A stretch of DNA of 64,000 bases from Taxillus chinensis (lineage: Eukaryota > Streptophyta > Magnoliopsida > Santalales > Loranthaceae), in assembly GCA_023512835.1 (NCBI GenBank), contig CM042092.1:3926793-3990792 (forward strand), read 5' to 3'. The position numbers were made by a program, and so were the translations under genes. Position 1 is the first letter of the stretch, and each line of letters starts with the position of its first letter. Of this stretch, positions 47,124 through 58,649 are shown piece by piece. A model generated the notes under the pieces. That model was not told the origin of the DNA. It ran no database searches and saw only the letters and a list, made by a program, of their open reading frames with translations.

Positions 47124-47220
47124 CTAAAACAACAGATTCTCATTCTCTTCCTCATCATCATCATTGCTGCCTTCCTTTGAATCATCGCTGTCACTGTCAA
47201 CCACCTTGTTCTTCCCCATC
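47124..47220 (-). other. Possible terminal coding exon with acidic tail
   Basis: On the minus strand, TTTTGGATCTCAG|G precedes an open frame whose last residues are MGKNKVVDSDSDDSKEGSNDDD then EEENENLLF and stop (TAG at 47124-47126). An acceptor-like site plus a Ser/Asp/Glu-rich C-terminus looks like a real last exon. No upstream coding exon could be recognised in 47221-49700. It may instead lie in a spliced 3' UTR of the PPR gene. Confidence 0.3.
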
Positions 47221-49751
47221 CTGAGATCCAAAAATTAATTCAAGATAATAAACAATGAATTAAAACTAAATGGAAAGTGAACTGACAGTGGAAAAAGCAT
47301 ACAATTTTTCAATCTAAAAACACAATCAACATATAAACATCAAAACTGATGATGCATGAACTATGATGAAGAATAACATCTCACATTTTCAATTCAAGTG
47401 TTCAAAATCACTCAAAATACTAAAGAAAATGACCCTAAAAACGTACCGAATTGATCTTTTATAGATTCTAATAATAACAATGAACACCAATCCAAAAGAA
47501 CAATATGGAAATTAACAATTAGAATCCACTTGTTAAGAAAGCTAAAGGTGAATAACTCTTAAAAATTACCAAATCTACAAATTTCTAGATTCTAATGATA
47601 AATAATGAATTCAAATCCCTATGGAATTTAAATTTCAAATGTTCAAAATTGCTTACCATTTAAAGTGGTAAATCCAAAAATATTACCAAGACATGTGGAT
47701 GGTTTTGGATTGGGTAGATCTACACCCCTAACTCTAACATTTGTGAAGAGTTTTTTTCTTTGAATTGTGGCATACTATTAAACTAATCAAAAGAGTTGAC
47801 ACAACACTACATGCCATGGCTTGCTATACATTAGATCTAAAATAAAATATGATTTTACTAAAAAAGAACTGAATGTCGACAAAATATAATCACTTACAAG
47901 GTAGTGAGATCCCATTAGATGTTGAAGTCACCCATTGAAAATTGGACTCCTCCAATACAATGCTTGGATCATTACATGCGCAGCACAACAAAAGCATGGA
48001 GGTAGGCTAAACTCCTACAAGAATTTGAACAAACCACATAATGTAAGTAGTCACTTTATGCGGGATGTCTCTATATCATTAAGATTGTTATCTATAATTT
48101 GAAATCTTCACTGTTGGACTCATTAAAAAAAATTCTTCAAGTTACATTTGAAACACATATTTGGAGACTTATTAATAGAGAAAAATAATTATTTTACCTT
48201 CAGTCCCATAGAAGACTATGAAGCAGTCTATATATAAAATGAAGCACAAAATTACAAGCATTTAAAGTCTAGAATTTCACACTTTTAATTCCTAAACTTT
48301 GACAATTTCATTCACTACCTATGGAATTTTTTAGCATAATCCAAATCTTTGTATTTAAGACACAATTGGAGACTTAACACTGATTCTGTCAGATTCTTGA
48401 ACTACAACCTCATTATCATTACTATTGTGTCTTTTTCAATGTGGTCGTGGTTACAATTCAATTTGTGATATCTTCTCATATATGGAGAACACATGAATTC
48501 AATGTTGGCCCGGAATTCACAGTTTATCCAAGTAATTCCAGAAATAGAGGTCTCATAGCTTGTTATCAATGTGGGTCTAAAACTGGAAGCTGGTTCATTA
48601 GTTGAACTGAAATTCACACATTTACAGTCTCCCATCCTATGCCTCTCCATGTCCATTATGCATACACAGAATAAGGACTAGAATCCACACCGCACTGTAA
48701 AAGAGAAAACACAGGTTACAACTTGCAACACATAAATCCTACGCAAACATTCTAATGAAATTAGTAATGTTCTGCCACTAAAAAAACTTATATTGGGTAA
48801 CATTTGCAATGACTCCAGCTGTTGGATTATAGAGAGGTCTCAGGAATTTAGCTTATAGAGGGGGTTGAGAAATTTATATTAAATTAAAAATCTTACCACC
48901 CGAATAGAACCTTGCATTCCAAAATCAAGACCACTTAATCAAAAACTTAGAAAGCGTAAGTGCTCACACATTCAAATTTCATTTTATAAAATTATCCATC
49001 CATGCACATAACCACTAATTTCTTTTATGGTTGTCCAATATATGAACATCTTTATCCAAAACCAAGCCCGAAGAACTACTCAATAATAAAACATCAAATT
49101 AACACAATTTCTCATTTATCTGATATTCAAATCACAATCTCATACAAAACATAACCATAACTTGAATAAATGATTCAGCCATATCTCCTTTTAAAGGCTA
49201 AATGGCTGAAGATCTCTTCCACAAGTTATAGACCAAATAAAATTCATAACCTAGTATGTGTTTATTCCAAAACCGCCCCCCCCCCCCTCTCTCTCTCTCA
49301 CACACAACACCCATAAGACAATGGTGGTGCTTATGTATTCTTACAATTCTCCAAACCTTTTTATGACATCTTCCACATTTAAGTTTCTAGACTAAAGGTT
49401 AAAAGTATTCAACATTTTGTATATTCCATTATGAAGATAATTTGCATAAGCAAACAAATACAATTAGGTAAAGAATTGTATGAAATCAACATTTATGAGG
49501 ATTTGTATTCAACCCACCAGATAGCATTTTAAATGAAAAAGACAAGATCAAGTGTACTCTACTTTGAAGGATAATCATGCACATTTACAAAAAACTAACC
49601 AATATAATGATCAATAAAACTTATACTATCACATTAAAATTCAGTGTTCATAGTATATGGAAACTCACACATCCAACATTAGATCACGGGTGAGAATGAG
49701 CAATAACACATTTTGAGCTCTAATGATTCGCCTTACTTGTTTGGATCTGAA
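47221..49751 (-). other. PPR gene 3' flank and intergenic DNA
   Basis: The minus-strand sequence TTCTCTTTTACAG before 48697 looks like a splice acceptor, and 48402-48656 is an 84-codon frame without known domains. AATAAA on the minus strand at 49261-49266 is a candidate poly(A) signal for the PPR gene. A C run followed by (CT)n occurs at about 49275-49300. No further gene is supported. Confidence 0.35.
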
Positions 49752-51518
49752 CTAACGAACCACACCCAGAAAAGACCAATCTAATATACCAACTGATACC
49801 AGTTCATTTAAAATAACAGTGGTGGTTGCATCAGCATAGAAACCGCTCTTGACCATTTTGCGAATAAGTTGTTTTGCCATCCATAAATCATTGCATTGAA
49901 GAAGTCCCCGTAAAATTATATTATGCGTGACACTTGTAGGGGCACACCCACTCTCTTCCATTATTTCAAGCAAGGCAATTCCTTCATTTAGCTGTCCACT
50001 TTTACAGAACCCATTGATCATTATAGTGTATGTATAGGAGTCGGGTTGTAACTTTTTATCCTTCAAGCTAGAAAATACTTCCTTCGCATCACCAAGCTTC
50101 CCATTTGAGCACAAGCCATCAATAAGAATGTTGTATATCACTATATGAAGAATGTCACAACGTGTTTCTATCACCTTAAACAATTTCATAGCCTCCTCAA
50201 ACATTTGATTCTTGAACAAGCCATCAAGCAAACAAGAATATGTAACAATATTTGGAACTAGCCCATGGGTTTTTATCTTTTGAAGAAGGCTTAGGGCCTC
50301 AAAGGGCTGGCCCAACCTGCAAAAGCCAGTGATAAGAGTGTTGAAAGAGACAATATCAGGACTAATGCTATTTTGGGCCATTTCATGAAGCAGCTCCATG
50401 GCTTTTTCCATTCTTTCACTCTGACAAAATAAATTAATCAGGATGTTATAACTATAAATGGTTGGCAAGCAGCCCCTTCGAATCATGCAGTTAAAGACAC
50501 TCAATGCCTTATCCATGTTCCCTTGCAGACAGTACCCATCCATCAGTGAGTTGTAGGTTACAGTGTTAGGCTCTAGGCCCTGTTCATTCATCGCTTCAAA
50601 AACCTGTTCAGCTTCAACAATCTCACCAAGCTTACACAGCGAGTCAACCAACAAGTTAAAGGTGCACACATCCATTTTGATCTTTCTACTCTCCATCTCA
50701 TTCAACAGCCTCATAACCTCCTCCCAACGTTCTAGCTTGCACATGCCAAGAATCAGGGAGTTGTAGGTGATGGTATTAGGGGAAATGCCTCTATCAGTCA
50801 TTTGAGTGACGAGGCGGGAAGCCACATTCAGGAGCCTATCCTTGCAGAGGCAATCGATGATGGTGTTATATGTGATTACATTGGGGGGACACCCTCTCTC
50901 TTCCATCATCCAAAGCACCCGGATAGCAGCAGCGTTTTCCCCGATTTTACACAAGCCGCTGATGATGGTGCTGTAAGAAACCACATTTGGGTCGCATCCA
51001 TCCCGCACCATTTGGTCGAGTAATTGCACGGCCTGGGGTGTTCTGTCGCTGCTGCAGAGCCCCTTCATGAGAGTGCTGAATGTGTAGGCGTTGGGGGAGT
51101 GGCCAAGTTTCAACATCCTACCCAGAACAGAGAAAGCATAACCCAGCTTACCGTCTAGACGGCAGTAGCAGTTCATGAGGATATTGAGCGTATAGAAGTC
51201 GGGGATGATTTGCGATGACCACGGCGACGACGATGATGAAGTTGAGGAAGATGAAGACGAAGAATTCAAGGACATGTGGTTGAGGATGAGGGAGACGGCG
51301 GTGGAATAATGTTTCATTCTCACGATTGAACCCAACAATTTGTTGCATTCCACGACCTTCGGGATTCTCCTCTCGATTGACGGGGCGGGATTGGAGACAA
51401 GCAATTGCGCGAACGAATCTAGGGCTTGTTTGATAATATCATTATTATTATTATTATTATTATGCTCAAATGTAGGAGGAGGGGAAGGGGGGCGATAGGG
51501 TTTTGATGGGGCCTTCAT
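49752..51518 (-). CDS. P-class pentatricopeptide-repeat protein, organelle RNA-binding, RFL-like
   Basis: The intronless product is 588 aa. Thirteen consecutive 35-residue PPR motifs run from residue 108 (first one 36 aa) to 563. One more N-terminal degenerate motif (about 55-82, CNKLLGSIVRMKHYSTAVSLI) is split off by a serine run (86-98), and a partial motif lies at the C-terminus. Motifs carry the TYNTLIxGLCKxG consensus. There is no E, E+ or DYW extension, so this is the P class, which binds organellar RNA for processing or stability. The layout resembles Rf-like (fertility-restorer-type) PPRs. The N-terminus has a proline-rich start and an Asn run (20-26) from an ATT/AAT microsatellite. 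A targeting peptide is expected but not obvious. The start is the first ATG, at 51516-51518. Confidence 0.95.
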   Translation of the reverse strand: MKAPSKPYRPPSPPPTFEHNNNNNNNDIIKQALDSFAQLLVSNPAPSIERRIPKVVECNKLLGSIVRMKHYSTAVSLILNHMSLNSSSSSSSTSSSSSPWSSQIIPDFYTLNILMNCYCRLDGKLGYAFSVLGRMLKLGHSPNAYTFSTLMKGLCSSDRTPQAVQLLDQMVRDGCDPNVVSYSTIISGLCKIGENAAAIRVLWMMEERGCPPNVITYNTIIDCLCKDRLLNVASRLVTQMTDRGISPNTITYNSLILGMCKLERWEEVMRLLNEMESRKIKMDVCTFNLLVDSLCKLGEIVEAEQVFEAMNEQGLEPNTVTYNSLMDGYCLQGNMDKALSVFNCMIRRGCLPTIYSYNILINLFCQSERMEKAMELLHEMAQNSISPDIVSFNTLITGFCRLGQPFEALSLLQKIKTHGLVPNIVTYSCLLDGLFKNQMFEEAMKLFKVIETRCDILHIVIYNILIDGLCSNGKLGDAKEVFSSLKDKKLQPDSYTYTIMINGFCKSGQLNEGIALLEIMEESGCAPTSVTHNIILRGLLQCNDLWMAKQLIRKMVKSGFYADATTTVILNELVSVGILDWSFLGVVR

Positions 51519-51819
51519 TATTATTAATATTGGTATGGATTGGAATTATTGGGTGACAGGGTGACGATGGTGGTGGTGGTAGACGAAGGAGAAGAGATAC
51601 CTTGTGCGCTTCCTGCTTTCATTGCGTCTTCTCTCTCTCTCGCCCTCGCCTTTCCTGCTTCATTTCTCTAATGCCCAAGCCGAGTGGACATGGGGTAAAG
51701 AGAAATTATCTTTAACGAAACGGCTTCGTTTCATTTATTAACCCGAGTGGACTGTCAACTGTGGACAATACATGGGTAACTACTAACTACAGAGAATTAG
51801 AAACAACATTCAAGGCTTA
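51519..51819 (-). promoter_or_regulatory. Upstream region of the PPR gene
   Basis: 51630-51665, read on the minus strand, is GA-rich, suitable for a leader. At 51714-51730 a palindrome-like GAAACGGCTTCGTTTC occurs. No TATA box was fixed. Confidence 0.3.
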
Positions 51820-53830
51820 ATATCTCTTGGTCTATTAGTATTAACCCTCTGCACTAATTCTGTAATTGGGTTTCACCAATCCCCAAACATACTTCCATGA
51901 GAACAACTTCACGGGTCTTAATGCTCCAATCCAACAATTTACCAGGCTTTCCTCCAAATTCCAATTCCGGCATCAATTCATCCATCCTTTTTATTATCAG
52001 GTCTCTTTCATTTCTTTTATGGAAAATATTATATCTATCCTTATTATGTTGTACGGGCTCATGTCTGCCTGCGTGCACCTATGTGTTATAATATTGTTCC
52101 AATAATCTTTTTCTTTGTAAACTATACACCACTAGTCACTATTTTGGCTTCTTTTTGGACTAGAGATTGCTGATCCACCTTCATTCGCATTATATTCAAG
52201 CGAGAATAGCTCATATCATATGAAATCAACCGAATCAAGTTAAGAGTAGTAGCTAGTGTGGCCTGTGTGATTGAAGTGGAAAGACTTCAGCCCAGCGATG
52301 GCCCAAAGGTGGCCAGTAGTGGATTTATAGAGAAGCAAAAAGGACTCTACCCCAGTGAGGCCCAATGGTACCCAGTAGTATATGCTTTGATGCGTAATTA
52401 AGGAGAAGATTGTTTAGAGTATTCTCCCACGTCTCTAGAGGTGAAGAATCCAAGGCTACGTATATAAGGACGGATTGATTCTAAAATATTGCATTTTAAA
52501 ATTGTGTAAGTCGATGTGATTGGAAAAACAGGATCATGACACACAAGTTTAAGCCTTGACACGGTCCAATAGTGACATTAAAGTCTAGTTAGCTTAGGGA
52601 AGCCCAAAAGTGACAAATGAAGGCGGAACAGCAGTCTCACATTTTAAAGCCGCTGACAAACATTATTGTGACACACTAGCATGAAGATCATTGGCGAAAT
52701 AATGCATGAGAACTAACTAACATGTCAGTCGATCACTACTTACCTGTTAAGTTTTGAAAACAGCAAGACCGTTCCAAGGAGGAGCCCTATCATCTTCGAT
52801 ATGTGTCACTTTCGAATGAAAATTATGCGGCTACATAGTTATTTTTTAAAACAATTGTTTTTTATTTTAAAATTTTGAAATAATTTTTTTGACCCATTTT
52901 TTCCTCTATTGGGTCCATCTTATGAAGTAAGAAAAAACACATTCTTTAAGTCATCATCATAAAAAATCAACTTTGAATTCAAATCCGTTATTGAAAATTC
53001 GAAAAAACAAAAACATACCTAATAATCTGGCCATTAAAATAGTAGTACAATCTAAAACTCGCAATGTACTTACACTGCAGTTCCATTCGAAAACACTACT
53101 GTCCCATACTAGCTTTTACGGTGAGATTCCAAATTCCACAGGGGATCCCGACTCATTGGTAACGTTGAATATTGGTGGTTGCATGTTCCGGGGTCCTTAC
53201 ATAGCTAACTGTGCTCTGAGTTTTTCATAACAATTTTCAAGAAGGGAGCATTCCATCTTGGATTGGAAAACTATCTCCAAACCCCAGCTGTTGGACTTTG
53301 ATTGGACTCATTTGAATGATGAGATCCCAAATGCTCTCAAGAACTTTGCCCATCTTTCTCTTTTAGCTCATTCATCCAATCAGTTGACCCTTAGAATCCC
53401 ACCCCACCATAATAGCTTCCAAGCTCCAATTCCTAATTCAATATTTGAATTAGTGAATCTCAAACTTCACAGTTTGTCAAACAACAAATTATCAGTGCTC
53501 AACATCATCAACGTTCTTAATGTTGCATTTCCAAATTTTATGGCCTTGGGTGATCTTCATGCAATTCTTTAGGGTTCTTGGATTTCTTACGCGAAGGCAT
53601 TTGAACTTGATGGAAACATCTAGGGCTCATACCAAAATGGGTTTGGAACCTTTGTGCAAATCTCTTTGGTCTATTAAGCCTCTGTAGTAATTCTTTAATT
53701 GGGTTTCAGCAATCCCCAAAAATACTTCCATGGGAACAACTTCATTAGGTCTTAATACTCAAATCCAACAATTTACATGGCTTTCTTCCAAAATCCAATT
53801 CTGGCTCTCGCAATTTTTTTACGAAAAATC
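51820..53830 (+). pseudogene. Leucine-rich-repeat receptor-like protein (RLP) pseudogene, with internal duplication
   Basis: Broken plus-strand frames give LRR segments typical of Cf-type receptor-like proteins: FYGEIPNSTGDPDSLVTLNI (about 53115-53180), LNDEIPNALKNFAHLSLL (53305-53370), FQAPIPNSIFELVNLKLHSLSNNKLS (53420-53495) and IPKWVWNL...NSLIGFQQSPKILPWEQLH (53630-53745). A second copy of the last part is at 51820-51960 (TCTTGGTCTATTA...CCAATCCCCAAA...CTTCCATG). The two copies are clearly related but diverged. Many stops are present and no transmembrane end was found. Confidence 0.82.
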
Positions 53831-54143
53831 TTTTACCCTTGTTAATGCGGCCAGGAGAACCTTCAATTCCGTGATATCTCTGAAAGCAATCTTCATGCAA
53901 CAATTTTGGACCCATTCAACAATGAGAGTTAGTTGCATGTCATTAATTTTGGTCATAACATTGTATGGACGCCTTTTTTTATTATCTAATTGTATTTGTT
54001 ACCTATTAGTTAGTCACAGGAGATTTTTCATCCAAGACACCCCAATTTTATTATGGCACCATGGTATTCTCAAGAGAGAGTAACCCTAATCACTTTCTCG
54101 GAACCATTTGATGTTGGTCCAAACTGTCTTGAAATAGACATTA

Positions 54144-55177
54144 GAGCACTCACAGTGGCCTCAAGACAGTTTGGCTATAATTTAATCAAATAATTAACTT
54201 TTATAAATTATAACTAGTCTAATTTTATGTCATAAAATAACAGACTTAACAAAATTTCAGTATTTTAATTAAAATATTATTTTTTAAAGTCTTAACAAAC
54301 GTACCCTCTCCTCCCCTTCTCCCTCTCGTCGCTCCTTCCCCTGCACTCTCCCCCGCCATGCCCCATCCCTTCCTACACAGCCACCGCCGCCACCGCCCAT
54401 CCCCTTGCACAACCGCCATGCCACACCCCTTGTTGCATGGCTGCCGCGCCCCCTACACATATCTGTTACCAGCGCCCCTCCTTTGCACAGCTACCGCACC
54501 CCACCCCTTGCTGCACGGTTGCCGCGCGCCCCCTACACAAATCTGTTGTCGTCGTCCCTCCTCTGCACAGCCGCCATGCCCCACCCCTTGCTACATGGCC
54601 GCCGCGCCCCATCCCCTCCCGCACAGCTGCCTCCGCCGCCGCCTCCCCCTACACAGATCTGTTGCCTCCGCCCCTCCCCCTATAGAGCTGTTGCACCCCA
54701 CCCCTTGCTGCACAGCCGTCGCGCCCCATCCCCTCCCGCACACTGCCTCCCCCCCTCCCCCCCCACTTCCGGCCCCCCTCCGAACCGTACGTGCGACTAT
54801 CGCCGCATACGGCTCGCACAAAGACTCACCGCCCCATCCCCTCCGGCATAGATTTGCCGCCACCGCCATCCCTCCCCCTGCAATGCTCCTTGGGACTAAG
54901 ATGGATCTTTGTCTCCTTCAGGATCAAGGAGCAAGAAGGACGAGTACAACCAGAAATCTTCCATCCCAAATACAGCTTTGCCGCATTTATCATTCAAATA
55001 TTATTTTAATCACAAATAATATTTAGCTTGCAGGTTCTGTTGGCTAGATTTGGCGAGAATTTTAACCAAATGCTAAAATAACTGTAGCAATGAAGAGCCT
55101 AATGCAAGATGTTTTTTTATACGTCTAGTTATTAATTAGCTATTATTTAACCTTTAGCGAGTTGGTTAGGAATGCTC
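54144..55177. mobile_element. TTA-flanked non-autonomous element with GC-rich tandem core (element D)
   Basis: It is flanked by TTA at 54141-54143 and 55178-55180. The left end is GAGCACTCACAGTGG; the right end is the complement of GAGCATTCCTAACC. AT-rich arms surround a core (about 54300-54890) that is very C-rich. The phrase CCCCACCCCTTGCTGCA recurs near 54421, 54499, 54579 and 54695 (spacing about 78-116 bp), alternating with CTACACAGATCTGTTGCC. Long Pro/Arg/His ORFs through it (up to 222 codons) are repeat by-products. Confidence 0.75.
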
Positions 55178-55180
55178 TTA

Positions 55181-55905
55181 TATTTCACTTTTCCCAATCT
55201 CATAATTTTCACTGTCGCAAGTATTGGTCTACCTTTTTGACAATTCATTTTGGAAGCGGCCAAGGGTTCCTATCATTTTAATTTCTTTGTTGTTTTTATT
55301 GAAGTTGAAATTAACGCAAATTACATCCTTAAAAGAAAAAATCTATGGGACAATCCTAAACGATGAAGCCCTAGTTTATTTTTTTAGTTTTTTATTTTGA
55401 AATTAAAAAGCTCTTTTATTTTGATATTTGTTTTAAAAGGTTTAAAAAAAGAATTTTTTTTTTTTGTTAAGAGTACATTTATAAACTAAGAGATAAACTG
55501 AAGAAATTTAATAAAACAATCAACAAATGTTTAAGAAGACACTTTTTTTTTTCCATTTTTTGAAAGATTTTTAAGTAGAAAAGGTTTCGCCATATATTTT
55601 TATTTTTAGTTTGAAAATGAGTTTTTACTTTTACTTAAATGGTTTGATTTTAAAAAAGAAATTTAAAAGAGATTTTCTGGATCTTGGAAAAGATTGAAGA
55701 TTTAAAAAAGATTTTAAAACGAAGTTATTTTAACCATTTGGGAAAACAAACTATTTGGAATTTTAATTCTAACGAACTTTGACTTTTGTGTTTTAAAAAC
55801 CTTTAAATTCTCCAAGCATTCGTGTCTGGGTTTATACACATAGAAAACAATTTAATACATTTGATAACGATTTGTATATGCGAAACTTAGGCTTGGGCGG
55901 AGGGA
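55181..55905. other. AT-rich intergenic DNA
   Basis: No gene or clear repeat was seen. 55370-55760 is dominated by T/A runs. Confidence 0.45.
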
Positions 55906-55908
55906 TTA

Positions 55909-56534
55909 GGGCATGTTTGGTTAGTGTTTTGGGTTTTCTGTTTTAAAAAGTTGTATTTTAAAATATTGGGTATTGGGTGTTTTCTGGCAAATTAAAAATG
56001 TTACTTTGTTTGGTGCGTGTTTTTGCAAAAAAGTATTTTCTGTTTTACTTTACGCCGGTGAGAAGCAGTTACCGGCGGGAGAACCAGGGAGATCGGTGGT
56101 GTCGGGGGTCGTGTGCGCCGATCCGAGGGTTGCGCAGCGCAGGTGGGGGCTGATCCGAGGGTCGCGCAGCAGCGCCGGGGAGATTGGTCGGGGGGGGGGG
56201 AGTGAACCGGGGTCGCGCGCGCCGTGCGCAGGGGGCTCTAGTCGTTGCAGATCGGAACAGGGGAGGAGCGTTGCAGAGGGCTGGCGTTGCAGAGGGGACG
56301 AGCGGCGAACGGGCAGACAGGCGGGCGGACGGACGGGCAACAGAGGGGCGGCGCTGGAGTTGAAAACGTTTTCCATAAATTGAAAACACCATATTTGTGT
56401 TTCCTATTTCCTATACTCAAAACAAAGTGTTTTTGAAAATTAAAAATAAAAACAATAGCCAAACAAATATACCGCCGTGTTTTCTGCTTTCAGAAATAGA
56501 AAACCAAAAAAAAATTACGTTACCAAACAACACC
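55909..56534. mobile_element. PIF/Harbinger-like element with GC-rich core (element C)
   Basis: TTA flanks it at 55906-55908 and 56535-56537. The left end is GGGCATGTTTGGTTAGTG; the right end is the complement of GGTGTTGTTTGGTAACG. The arms, with TTTTCTGTTTTAAAAAG, TTTGTTTGGTGCGTG and GTGTTTTTGAAAATTAAAAA, align with those of element B. The core (56050-56360) is GC-rich but different in sequence from B, with CCGAGGG...GCGCAGC and GGGCAGACAGGCGGGCGGACGG tracts. No transposase is present. Confidence 0.85.
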
Positions 56535-56537
56535 TTA

Positions 56538-57059
56538 GCATCTCGAGTTCTCGACAATTAGTGCATAGTACCGTTCGCTAAAATTATATCGTTTTAGTAT
56601 TTTTTATATTAAAATTAATATGTAATTTTTTTAAAAAGAGTATTAAAATAATATAGTTTTAATGTGCATTATGTAGTAACCGTATAGAATTTAAACTCTG
56701 TGCGGAGATCCTCTTTTACGAAAATATGGAATTTTGCCAAAGCCATCAGAAATTACGAGAGGAAGGGAAGATTCCAGAAATGCAATTGAGTTTTGGATAG
56801 TCATTTGTATAGGTTATCTTATTGGAATAGTTAGAGGAATTTGTAAAAATCCTCTTTTTGATAATAAAATAATATTTAATAAATAAATTAAAATAAATTA
56901 ATAATAATATTTATTTTACTTAAATTATATTATTTTAAATAAATAATTTCTTGCATACAATGATAGATTTAGATAAAACAAATGACATAATTTAATTCAA
57001 CATGTCAAAATTAGCAAATAGGTGTGAATCATAAATTTTTGACAATAATTTCGAACAAT
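56538..57059. other. AT-rich intergenic DNA
   Basis: No gene was seen. 56860-56960 has a TAATAAATA theme. Confidence 0.45.
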
Positions 57060-57697
57060 AGCTTACAGTTGGGGATGGGACAGAGTGGCATTGCCGGAAG
57101 AAACGCACTAGATGATCTTGGTTTCTCTAAGCTCACTTGGACACAACAAGGGCGTTGCAAAATCAAATGAGGGAGGATGTCACGGCCCGAATAGCATGGT
57201 GCTAGTAGGCATCTCTCAAGTGGTGCAGGGATATGCTACTTGAGGAGGGGTAAGGCGGAAAGCATAGTTGGTGTGAACGGAAAAAACTCCACGGCAGTTC
57301 GTGCGAGAGATCGATGGAGCCCCTTTAGAGTTTAGACATACCGACCCGGTGAAATCCGGAGAGTACGCTGATAGTCAAAGATTTGACGTAGAAGAGGGGA
57401 CTTGGTCATCCCTACACAAACTGGTCATGAACTGGAGTCATTCTCTCGATGAGCCCAAGGCAGAGCGAAACTAGTCTACATGTGCCTCAATCGGTATGAC
57501 TTACTCAAAACATCTGTAAAGACCTGTACTTATGCGAGGTTGGGGTAACTATTCGGTAGCATGGCCCTTAACGAGAGCGTTATGACTATGAGTGGACTTA
57601 GGTTGTAGTTTAGAATTTCTGCAAGAGTATTTAAATATTTTGAGTTAATAATGATTTCAATATCATTATTATAACATAAGTATTTTAATATTTAAAG

Positions 57698-57735
<38 letters not shown>

Positions 57736-57829
57736 GTTATTATTATAAATATAAATATATTAATATTTTGAGTTTATTATTATTTACTAATATAATTATT
57801 TTAATATTATGAGTTTATTATTATTGTAA

Positions 57830-57860
<31 letters not shown>

Positions 57861-57918
57861 TTAAGGTTATTATTATTATAATCATCCCATTATTATTAGT
57901 ATTAGTATTAGTATTAGA

Positions 57919-57965
<47 letters not shown>

Positions 57966-58130
57966 TGGTTAGTATAAAAGGGAAACCTAGGGTAGAAACC
58001 CTACATTTGTTGTGCATGTGCAGAGTTGGCACGGGAGGAGCAGTGAGTTTGAAATAGATGTATTCTACCGATCCCTCGAGACTAGATCTAGGTAGGTGAT
58101 TCTTGATCCTCATTATTCTATTGTACGAAT
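57060..58130 (+). mobile_element. Ty3/gypsy 3' end and LTR-like region
   Basis: 57130-57177 reads like the end of a gypsy element running into a purine tract (GAGGGAGGA) and then an LTR-like start TGTCACGGCCCG at 57178. Further along are a TATA-like TATAAAAG at 57972, a leader and a donor-like ATCTAG|GTAGGTG near 58091. Microsatellites interrupt it. The far end of the LTR and a primer-binding site were not located. Confidence 0.5.
57700..57960. repeat. (ATT)n, (ATTAGT)n and (AT)n microsatellites
   Basis: There are runs of ATT near 57703-57735 and 57834-57860, a few AGTATT units at 57897-57915 and about 16 AT dinucleotides at 57926-57958. These lie just upstream of the TATA-like box. Confidence 0.95.
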
Positions 58131-58379
58131 TGTTAAAGGAAATATACAAATATTCAACCTTATACGCGAATGTGTGTGTGTGTGTATATATTGATCTCGG
58201 ATCCTTTCCATATACTTGATTGGTGTGAGATCTAGTTAGCCAATAATGTTTCCATTGTGGAGGCACCAGTTCAGATTTTAGACCGGCGGGAGCAGGTCTT
58301 GCAGGGCAAGACAATTTCGTTAGTCAAAGTATTGTGGCGCCATTGTAGTATGGAGGAGTAGACCTGGGAGCGGGAGAGT

Positions 58380-58450
58380 TTGATGCGCGTTCTTCACCTT
58401 GAGCTGCTCGAGGACGAACAATCCTGAGGTGGGGAGGGTGTCGAGATCTT
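58380..58450 (+). mobile_element. Ty3/gypsy 3' terminal motif
   Basis: TTGAGCTGCTCGAGGACG followed by GGTGGGGAGGGTGTC is the kind of polyprotein-end and polypurine sequence found before many plant gypsy 3' LTRs. The rest of that element is not recognisable. Confidence 0.4.
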
Positions 58451-58649
58451 TTCCATGCATTGAGGTACCTTGTTATTCCTGTTTATTGTACTTATGATTG
58501 TTGGTATTCTTAGTTGCATGTGATTTGGTGAGTTGTTGGTTATTTTGTTTATGAGTCTTGCTTTATTTATCATGCTTATTGTAGCTTTGTTGCTCTCGAT
58601 AATTATTCTGTACCCAATGCATGTGATGTGTGATTCTGTTATGTTGGTA

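Noticed and set aside
54358..55026. 222-codon Pro/His/Arg-rich ORF
   Set aside because: Produced by an 80-bp tandem repeat in the core of a non-autonomous element; other frames are equally open.
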